Origin: JAYFRE01 sp034926235
GTDB taxonomy: Bacteria > Pseudomonadota > Alphaproteobacteria > Rhodospirillales > Magnetospirillaceae
Assembly: GCA_034926235.1 (NCBI GenBank)
Contig: JAYFRE010000128.1
Coordinates: forward strand, 7,696 to 71,695
Direction of reading: 5' to 3'
Length of the DNA stretch: 64,000 bases
Shown here piece after piece: positions 57,877 through 64,000 of this stretch. Below the pieces are notes generated by a model that saw nothing but the letters and a program-made list of their open reading frames with translations, was not told where the DNA came from and did no database searches. Within the stretch, counting starts at the first letter, position 1. Each line of letters begins with the position of its first letter. The translations under genes were made by a program, and so were the position numbers.

Positions 57877-58965
57877 ATGCCTAAATCTCCTCCCATTTTT
57901 GTTACTAAAACGTTCGTGCCACCATTGGAAGAATACGAAGCGTTCATCTCTGCTTCGTTCCAGAAGGCCCATCTTACGAATCAAGGACCGCTAGTAGTTG
58001 AGTTGGAGAAAAAATTACGAGCCAAGCTTGGCGTCGATAATTTACAACTGGTTGCAAATGGCACCGTGGCCCTTCAGTTAGCGTTGAAAGCACTAAATAT
58101 CGAGAGTGGAGAGGTGATTACCACGCCTTTTTCTTATGTTGCTACAATTTCCTCGATTCTGTGGGAGCGCTGCCAACCAGTCTTCGTCGATATCGAGCCG
58201 GACAATTTCACACTGAATCCCGCTTTACTTGAAAAAGCAATCACGCCTAGAACCCGTGCGATCATGCCGGTTCACGTGTTTGGTTATGCCTGCAACGTTG
58301 AAGCCATTCAAAAGATCGCCGTAAGGCATGGCTTGAAGGTGATCTACGACGCAGCTCATGCATTTGGATGCCGCTATAAAGATCGTTCGCTTCTGGATTG
58401 GGGCGATGTCTCAACATGCTCCTTCCACGCAACGAAGCTATTCCACACGGGAGAGGGCGGTGCTTGCTTGGTCCAGGATGCCAACACGAACGAAAAGTTG
58501 GATTTGATCAAGCGGTTTGGCCACAGTGGCGACGAACATTTTAGGCTTGGAATCAATGCTAAAATGTCGGAGTTGCACGCTGGCATGGGACTAGCAGTTC
58601 TTCCCTATCTTCCGGAAATTATCAAAGCCCGTAGAGAAATATCAGAGCTTTACGACCGGCTTTTATGCAATCTGGTTGGACGTCCTTTGCCACAAGACGG
58701 GCTGGATTATAATTACGCTTATTATCCGGTTCTGTTCAGGGATGAGACCCAACTCTTAAGAATATTTGATGCGTTAGCAGTGCAGAATATCTATCCGCGG
58801 CGCTATTTCTATCCGGCGCTGAATAAGTTACCGTATCTAACGGATATGACTTCTTGCTTTGTGGCCGAAGATGTTTCTTCGCGCATTGCTTGCCTTCCCC
58901 TTTTCCCGGATCTGTCCATAGATGATGTGTGTCGCATCTGTCGCACTATAGAAGCTAATTTATAG
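57877..58965 (+). CDS. DegT/DnrJ/EryC1/StrS family sugar aminotransferase
   Basis: A 362-residue PLP enzyme that aminates keto-sugars bound to nucleotides. The PLP Lys is Lys187 in SFHATKLFHTGEGG; the cofactor Asp is in IYDAAHAFGC, and LVANGTVALQLALKAL and TTPFSYVATISSIL are typical. It would make an amino sugar that could be acylated by the NeuD/PglD-like protein encoded at 62.8 kb. GC content is intermediate (near half), higher than its neighbours, suggesting a different origin within the island. The exact sugar is unknown. Confidence 0.92.
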   Translation: MPKSPPIFVTKTFVPPLEEYEAFISASFQKAHLTNQGPLVVELEKKLRAKLGVDNLQLVANGTVALQLALKALNIESGEVITTPFSYVATISSILWERCQPVFVDIEPDNFTLNPALLEKAITPRTRAIMPVHVFGYACNVEAIQKIAVRHGLKVIYDAAHAFGCRYKDRSLLDWGDVSTCSFHATKLFHTGEGGACLVQDANTNEKLDLIKRFGHSGDEHFRLGINAKMSELHAGMGLAVLPYLPEIIKARREISELYDRLLCNLVGRPLPQDGLDYNYAYYPVLFRDETQLLRIFDALAVQNIYPRRYFYPALNKLPYLTDMTSCFVAEDVSSRIACLPLFPDLSIDDVCRICRTIEANL

Positions 58966-59061
58966 TCGACAAAACATTCTATCATGGACATATTTTAAGA
59001 TTGTTTTTGGGGGTCAAGGCTGTTCCAGCAAGAGCATTGATTTGATGCTGTTTACTTATGG

Positions 59062-60078
59062 CTAGAAAAAGTCATCTCTCAAAAGGTTGTTCATTTTCTG
59101 GTCATATTTAGCACGTAAGCGGCCAAAGGTAATTTTGGATAAAAATCTATATTTTATATATGCTATAGAATTTTTTGGGAGGATATGAGTTTTTTCTTTT
59201 TTTAGGGATGAATCATATAAGTGGGGAAACTCTTGATAGAATTTTTGTATTTCATCCCAGCAATGGTTCCGGAACAGTGCAGCTAAAGTTTTTTTTGCTA
59301 ATTTTTTTATATTTAAGGCACGGTCAACATGGAAATGATCTTCGAGTGCTTTGTAAAAACGGATATGAGCTGCTCCACACTTGATAAACCAGGCATCTGT
59401 AATGCCTGCACCAGCCCAGATTCCTCCGCCCCATTTTCTGTATACGGCCATGGCATCTGGAATGAAGCCTATTTTCCCAGTTTCGGCATGTAATAAATGC
59501 AAAAAATGATCGGCAGGAAGAATATTCATAGGGAATACGTCTTTTATTTTTTCTTCAGTTAGAAATCTCCACCGATACATGCAGGAATTAGTCTGTATAA
59601 AATTCACTTTAAGTAAATATTCTAGATTTAACTCTTTATTATTCACAAGTTTCTTTGGTGGAAAAAAGTCATTTTTATTTAATTCATTTTCATATTCGAT
59701 AAGAACAGGATGAAAACATAAAGAAAAATCTGGATTTGAATCCAAGAAATCTACTTGTTTTTGCAATTTAAACGGGTCATTAAAATAATCATCCCCCTCA
59801 TTATAAATAACATATTTTGATTTTGCCATAGAAATGGTGTCAATAAAATTATTCATTGGGCCAATATTTATTTTTCTTAATATAGGATCTATGATGTCTG
59901 GATGTTTTTCGGCGTAATGGAGAATTATTTTTTGTGTTTCATCAGTTGATGCATCATCTCCAATAATTATTTTAAATTTAAAATTAGTTTTTTGCATTAG
60001 AATGCTTTCTAATGTTTGCTTAATGAACCTTTCGTGATTATACGTTATCGAAACAACTGTTAGTTTTTCCCTAATCAT
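59062..60078 (-). CDS. Glycosyltransferase family 2 protein
   Basis: A 338-residue GT-A fold glycosyltransferase. The N-terminal core reads LTVVSITYNHERFIKQTLESIL, IIIGDDASTDETQKII and the DxD-type metal motif in YNEGDDYF. A C-terminal region of about 130 residues follows with Lys-rich ends. It should add a sugar from a nucleotide donor during glycan assembly. It is the only gene of the left part of the island on the minus strand. Its DNA is AT-rich. Confidence 0.9.
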   Translation of the reverse strand: MIREKLTVVSITYNHERFIKQTLESILMQKTNFKFKIIIGDDASTDETQKIILHYAEKHPDIIDPILRKINIGPMNNFIDTISMAKSKYVIYNEGDDYFNDPFKLQKQVDFLDSNPDFSLCFHPVLIEYENELNKNDFFPPKKLVNNKELNLEYLLKVNFIQTNSCMYRWRFLTEEKIKDVFPMNILPADHFLHLLHAETGKIGFIPDAMAVYRKWGGGIWAGAGITDAWFIKCGAAHIRFYKALEDHFHVDRALNIKKLAKKTLAALFRNHCWDEIQKFYQEFPHLYDSSLKKEKTHILPKNSIAYIKYRFLSKITFGRLRAKYDQKMNNLLRDDFF

Positions 60079-60550
60079 TCACTTAGAACTCCATAATTAA
60101 TTTAAAGATTGTCCTTTATGTTCACCCTATAGGTTGGGCCGCTTTAGCTTGTTCCTGTATGATGATAGGAATATGCCACGAACTCGATTTTGCACAAGGG
60201 AAGGCTTGAACGATGGCAGGATTTATCCAATGATATAGGACTGTAAAGCGATGTAGCGACTAAATGCGGCTTGTCTCTTTCGATTGGTCACCCTAAATGA
60301 GGGAAAGAGACTTTGGACCCAATTGATATGCGCTTGGCGGTGCAGTCTGTGGTTAGAAAATTCACTCCCTCCGTTATTCATCTTTTGTAACAAATAAAGA
60401 AGTAGGTCAGGGACTGATTATCAATCTATGGTCATTTGACCGGATAACACATCTATATCTGAGTATGAGGGATTTCAGGAATGAGCCTTTTTGTTCATAG
60501 CCTAAAAAAAACAATAAGTGATAATTATTATAACAATAATCTGGGCATGA
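60079..60550. other. Intergenic gap within the glycan island
   Basis: 472 bp between divergent genes, with a mixed composition richer in GC than its flanks. Only short interrupted frames occur. It may contain decayed coding or insertion-sequence DNA, but nothing is identifiable, and it must hold the promoters of both neighbours. Confidence 0.4.
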
Positions 60551-61570
60551 GTGAAATACCGCGAGATTTTTATGCTATACGCAGTAAAAATATATCTTTT
60601 CTTAAAAAAAATACGTATAGCGCTTGGATTAAAGAAAATAAATTTTGAGAATTTATTTAGTGAAAAATTAAGAGGTGTTTCACTGGAAGATCTAGAGAAA
60701 ACATATAGTTTATTGAAGGGCGATTATTCAAAAAAATTGTTTGTTGACCTTATTTCTATGCGGGTTATCGGAGGAAAAATTTCCTTAGATATTGAGGCTA
60801 ATGAAGTATGGCGATTGCTTCCAGGCATAGAAAAAAATATGAAGGATGACGTAATAAAAACAAAAAATTATGATTTAAATCTACACGCTTTAGGCGGAAT
60901 TGGTTTTCCTATCAATATGTATAATACGCCGATGGCTATTTTTACAGATTTTATCCTTAAACAATATGAGTTTTGCAAATACGATATTGTTTGCAAGGTG
61001 GAAAGAGGCGATTTTGTAATAGATGGAGGGGGGTGTTTCGGAGATACTGCTTTGTATTTTTCATACGAATCAGGAGATGAGGGGAAAGTTTTTTCATTTG
61101 AGTTTATAAAAGAAAATATAGATATTTTTAATAAAAATGTAAGTTTAAATCCTAATTTTAGAAAAAATATAAATCTTGTTCAATATCCGTTGTGGAGCGC
61201 ACCTGGAAAGAATTTATATGTAATAAATGACGGTCCTGCATCAAAGGTGCTGCTGGACAAGCCGGATGGAGATGTTCCTATTGAAATTATAAAAACGATT
61301 TCTATCGATGAATTCGTAAAAGTTAATAATATTAAAAAAATAGATTTTATTAAGCTTGATATTGAAGGTGCTGAACCGGAAGCTCTTTGTGGAGCAGAAT
61401 GGGTGATAAGAAAATTCAGACCGAAACTAGCTATCTGCCTGTATCATGATATACAGCACTTCTCAACAATACCGTCGTTTATAGACGGTCTTAATCTAAA
61501 CTATGATTTTTACCTTGACCACTTCACGCCACATTTTGGAGAAACAGTTTTATTTGCTAACCCGAGGTGA
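60551..61570 (+). CDS. FkbM family methyltransferase
   Basis: A 339-residue SAM-dependent O-methyltransferase of the FkbM type. The SAM site is FVIDGGGCFGDTALYF followed by the acidic VFSFEF; KKIDFIKLDIEGAEPEALCGAE and PKLAICLYHD complete the family pattern. About 140 residues at the N-terminus precede the methyltransferase domain. It probably methylates a sugar hydroxyl in the glycan built by neighbouring enzymes. The start is uncertain: GTG at 60551 or ATG at 60572, neither with a strong ribosome binding site. It lies 3 bp before the next gene. Confidence 0.88.
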   Translation: MKYREIFMLYAVKIYLFLKKIRIALGLKKINFENLFSEKLRGVSLEDLEKTYSLLKGDYSKKLFVDLISMRVIGGKISLDIEANEVWRLLPGIEKNMKDDVIKTKNYDLNLHALGGIGFPINMYNTPMAIFTDFILKQYEFCKYDIVCKVERGDFVIDGGGCFGDTALYFSYESGDEGKVFSFEFIKENIDIFNKNVSLNPNFRKNINLVQYPLWSAPGKNLYVINDGPASKVLLDKPDGDVPIEIIKTISIDEFVKVNNIKKIDFIKLDIEGAEPEALCGAEWVIRKFRPKLAICLYHDIQHFSTIPSFIDGLNLNYDFYLDHFTPHFGETVLFANPR

Positions 61571-61573
61571 ACT

Positions 61574-62764
61574 GTGTTTAGTTTTTTTAAGAATACCATC
61601 AGAGATGATATTGTTCTAATTGACTCAATATTCCCGCAAGAAAAGCCTATGGGGTTCCGCAATTATGAAATAAATTATTTAATGGATTCAATAGAGGGGT
61701 GCAAAAGCTATACAATGTATCCTATGAAACCAGGAAAAGACGCCTGGTTTAAGCATGGCTACGGTATGGAAAAGGGCGTATTTGATAATAATTTAAAAAA
61801 ATATTTACATTTTTATCCAGAAAATGAAGGAAAAATATTTCTATTAAATAAAAAAAATAAATATAAATTTAGACTGGCTTACTCACACTTTTTGGCAGAA
61901 ACATTCACGTTACTTCCTTTTTTTAATAAAAATAAAATACCTTTTATATTTATATTGTACCCTGGTGGGGCATTCGGCCTTAATAATAAGAGCTCGGATA
62001 AAATGCTAAGGAAAATATTTTCTAGCCCGTATTTTTTAAAAGTTATAACAACTCAAGAGGTAACCAAGAATTACATTATAAATAAAAAACTGTGCCCAGA
62101 AGAAAAAGTAGAGTTTATATTTGGTGGAATTTCTCAATTTAGAATAGAAGACTCTATAAAAAAGAAATTATATAAGGTGGACAAAGATACATTTGATATT
62201 TGTTTTGTTGCATTTAAATATTCTGATAAAGGTGTAGATAAGGGGTATGATTTATTTATAGAGGCAGCAAGGAGGCTCGCTAACCAATATCCAGATATGC
62301 ATTTTCATGTTGTTGGTGGATTTGATGAATCTGAAATTGACGTATCTGACATCAAGAGCCAAATAAACTTTTATGGCCCTCGGCAGCCGAATTTTCTTAG
62401 AGATTTTTACTCTAAAATGGATATTTGTTTGTCCCCAAATAGACCATATAAGCTCTACGAAGGTAATTTTGATGGATTCCCGTTAGGGGCTGAGTGCATG
62501 TTTTTAGGAACGGCTCTCTTTACAACAGATGAGTTAATGAATAACAATGAATATTTTGATGATGATGAAATCATCATTATAAAGCCCGAGGCAGAAGATA
62601 TTACACTAAAAATAAAAGAATATTATTTAAACACCAATAAATTATATTCTCTTTCTAAAAGGGGACAATTAAAAGTGAATAAATTAATGAACCCGGATAA
62701 TGTTTTAAAAAAAATTTCTGAAATCATTATGGAATCCGCTGAATCCTGTCGTAAAATAGGGTGA
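61574..62764 (+). CDS. Glycosyltransferase, GT4-like
   Basis: A 396-residue GT-B fold protein. The C-terminal half has the GT4 pattern: FDICFVAFKYSDKGVDKGYDLFIEAARRL, MHFHVVGGF, INFYGPRQPNFLRDFYSKMDICLSPNRP and an acidic site around EGNFDGFPLGAECMFLGTALFTT. The N-terminal half is divergent. It likely transfers a sugar in the same pathway as the FkbM and NeuD-like genes. The GTG start has GAGG 6 nt upstream. The DNA is strongly AT-rich with many AAA and ATA codons. Confidence 0.82.
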   Translation: MFSFFKNTIRDDIVLIDSIFPQEKPMGFRNYEINYLMDSIEGCKSYTMYPMKPGKDAWFKHGYGMEKGVFDNNLKKYLHFYPENEGKIFLLNKKNKYKFRLAYSHFLAETFTLLPFFNKNKIPFIFILYPGGAFGLNNKSSDKMLRKIFSSPYFLKVITTQEVTKNYIINKKLCPEEKVEFIFGGISQFRIEDSIKKKLYKVDKDTFDICFVAFKYSDKGVDKGYDLFIEAARRLANQYPDMHFHVVGGFDESEIDVSDIKSQINFYGPRQPNFLRDFYSKMDICLSPNRPYKLYEGNFDGFPLGAECMFLGTALFTTDELMNNNEYFDDDEIIIIKPEAEDITLKIKEYYLNTNKLYSLSKRGQLKVNKLMNPDNVLKKISEIIMESAESCRKIG

Positions 62765-62778
62765 TTTGAAAGGAAAGT

Positions 62779-63432
62779 ATGATGAGATTAGCAATTTATG
62801 GTACAGGTGGGTTAGGAAATGATGTTTTCATTCTTTCTCAATACATAAATAAAGAAAAAAATACGTGGAATGATGTTTTTTTCATAGATGATTTTGATTT
62901 CAATCGCCAATTTAAGGGCGCAGAAGTGAGGTCCTTTAAAGATATTCTAGAAGACAAAGAGGGTATTTCTGTTGTGATTGCCGTTGGCGAGCCGGTTGCA
63001 AGGGCCGCACTTTTTCAGAAGGTTCAGGCGCATGGTCTGCCCATCGTCACGCTTATTCATCCCAAAGCCAGCATTCCGGATTGCGCCAAAATCGGAAATG
63101 GTGTGGTCTTGTGCGAACATGTAACGGTCTATGGCGACGTGGTCATTGAAGACAATGCCTATATCCAGCCCTTTGCCATGCTTAGCCATAATTGCAAAAT
63201 CGGACACAGTGCAGTTTTATCGCTTCATGCTGTTCTGGGGGGGCGATGCGTCGTTGGCGATCAGGCTTATGTCGGCATGGGAGCGCTGGTTAAGGAAGAA
63301 CTAAACATCGGTGATAATTCTGTGGTGGGAATGGGAAGTATCGTTCTTCAAGATATCCCCGAAGGCGTCGTTGCTGTCGGCAGTCCAGCTCGAGTTATAC
63401 GAAAGAGTGGTGAAAAAAAGATCTTTAGATAA
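62779..63432 (+). CDS. Sugar O/N-acetyltransferase, NeuD/PglD-like
   Basis: A 217-residue acyltransferase. The N-terminal Rossmann-like domain begins LAIYGTGGLGNDVF; the C-terminal left-handed beta helix of hexapeptide repeats runs from about residue 95 (ASIPDCAKIGNGVVLCEHVTVYGDVVIEDNAYI onward). His137 in MLSHNCKIG matches the catalytic His of PglD. It likely acetylates a UDP-amino sugar, possibly the product of the DegT-type aminotransferase. The first ~200 bp are AT-rich and the rest much more GC-rich, hinting at recombination inside the gene. Confidence 0.88.
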   Translation: MMRLAIYGTGGLGNDVFILSQYINKEKNTWNDVFFIDDFDFNRQFKGAEVRSFKDILEDKEGISVVIAVGEPVARAALFQKVQAHGLPIVTLIHPKASIPDCAKIGNGVVLCEHVTVYGDVVIEDNAYIQPFAMLSHNCKIGHSAVLSLHAVLGGRCVVGDQAYVGMGALVKEELNIGDNSVVGMGSIVLQDIPEGVVAVGSPARVIRKSGEKKIFR

Positions 63433-63531
63433 ATTAAAGTTTTTAAAAAATGAGAGAAGCATAAGAAGGTTAAAATTCGTGTAAGGAATTTATGAAGGCT
63501 CTGATAACCCCTGTTTTAGGGCCTGGAGTAG

Positions 63532-64000
63532 TCACCAGTTTTTGAAGATACGCTTTAAATTAAAAACTATACAGACTCTTGACAACCTGAGGATAATTTT
63601 CTTCTTCTCTTTCTTGGTTTGATAGGGTATGGCGTATTTCTTCGCCACATATAGGCGAGAGCGTTCGCCTTCGAAGGCTTTGAAGCGTTCCAATTCCAGG
63701 CTGACCGCAGAGGATTGGCCGTGCAGGTGACGGGCGGAAACCCGCCTGTCACTGATGAGCTTTCGTCCCGATAGGCGGATGCGGTGAGAAAGCTCATCGT
63801 CTTCCATGAAAAGGAAGATTCGTTCATCAAATCCGCCAAGTTCCTCGAAAACCGAGCGCCGTACCAGAAACACGCTGCCGGAAAGCACGTAAACTTCGCC
63901 CGTACCCTCCGGCTTGTTCGGCGCGCCAAGTTTGGGCTCGAAAAAAGAGCGCGTGCGGAAAAACTCTTTTCTATCCGACGTTAGGATTTTGGGCGAGATC
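63532..64000 (-). CDS. Glycosyltransferase family 2 protein, C-terminal part
   Basis: The frame is open to the end of the window, so the N-terminus lies outside. The visible 155 residues include VLSGSVFLVRRSVFEELGGFDERIFLFMEDDELSHRIRLSGRKL, the hallmark of rhamnosyl-type GT2 enzymes. ARHLHGQSSA and a Lys/Arg-rich tail follow. Codon use here is closer to the GC-rich chromosome than to the preceding genes, except for the last ~60 bp. It is convergent with the NeuD/PglD-like gene. Confidence 0.9.
   Translation of the reverse strand, partial: ISPKILTSDRKEFFRTRSFFEPKLGAPNKPEGTGEVYVLSGSVFLVRRSVFEELGGFDERIFLFMEDDELSHRIRLSGRKLISDRRVSARHLHGQSSAVSLELERFKAFEGERSRLYVAKKYAIPYQTKKEKKKIILRLSRVCIVFNLKRIFKNW

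Noticed and set aside
60400..60480. Possible insertion-sequence end in the glycan island gap
   Set aside because: No matching inverted end, target duplication or transposase fragment could be identified by reading both strands.
1..64000. tRNA genes, rRNA genes, CRISPR arrays, prophage genes, toxin-antitoxin pairs
   Set aside because: No cloverleaf with a typical T-loop, no regularly spaced repeats and no phage or toxin-antitoxin-type proteins were seen anywhere in the window.

Overview
The window looks like a chromosome segment of a GC-rich alphaproteobacterium, most likely of the order Rhodospirillales. Three things support this: a 41-residue zinc-free ribosomal protein L36, the alphaproteobacterial-type general amino acid transporter aapJQMP, and the gene order tatABC-serS-surE-pcm-nlpD followed by yajC-secD-secF. 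No rRNA, tRNA, CRISPR array, prophage or intact insertion sequence was seen. The genus cannot be decided from the sequence.

Positions 1-13,100 hold the 3' end of modD, an nfeD/SPFH membrane protein pair, a hemolysin III family protein, and a tightly overlapping minus-strand operon. That operon encodes a dipeptide/oligopeptide-type ABC transporter (solute-binding protein, two permeases, two ATPases), an amidase and an ACMSD-like amidohydrolase, and looks like an uptake-and-breakdown unit for an unknown amide. A patatin-like lipase, rpmJ and pyruvate kinase follow.

Positions 13,600-33,700 are dominated by amino acid and acyl-CoA catabolism. The genes are an acyl-CoA dehydrogenase, a FadR-type regulator, ada (alkylation repair), a Tat-exported BMP-type binding protein, a LysR regulator divergent from mmsA, an iron-type alcohol dehydrogenase, a leucine-dehydrogenase-like enzyme and brnQ. 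Then come the ATPase and two permeases that probably belong with the BMP binding protein 7.7 kb away, ald divergent from an Lrp-type regulator, an NTF2-like protein, and an omega-amino-acid:pyruvate aminotransferase divergent from a PuuR-like regulator. The set fits uptake and deamination of branched-chain and beta-amino acids, ending at methylmalonate or malonate semialdehyde.

Positions 34,200-45,700 hold a 1066-residue PAS/GAF/GGDEF/EAL protein, a LysR/SDR divergent pair, the aapJQMP operon, an Old Yellow Enzyme homologue and a methylmalonyl-CoA decarboxylase homologue (scpB).

Positions 45,700-56,500 are conserved housekeeping genes: cytochrome b561, twin-arginine translocase tatABC, serS, surE, pcm, an nlpD-type lipoprotein, a DUF815 ATPase, and yajC-secD-secF.

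At about 56,700 the base composition drops sharply to AT-rich and stays low or mixed until about 63,500. This stretch encodes an RgpF-like glycan enzyme, a DegT/DnrJ sugar aminotransferase, GT2 and GT4 glycosyltransferases, an FkbM methyltransferase and a NeuD/PglD-like acetyltransferase, with another GT2 gene running off the end. It is probably a horizontally acquired surface-glycan or protein-glycosylation island. A 13-codon stub gene lies directly at its left junction.

Strong intrinsic terminators, many of them bidirectional, separate most convergent pairs. Two convergent pairs overlap at their 3' ends instead. Candidate regulatory elements include two LysR-type palindromes, an FNR/FixK-type box between ald and lrp, a hairpin enclosing the brnQ ribosome binding site, and a terminator in the leader of scpB.
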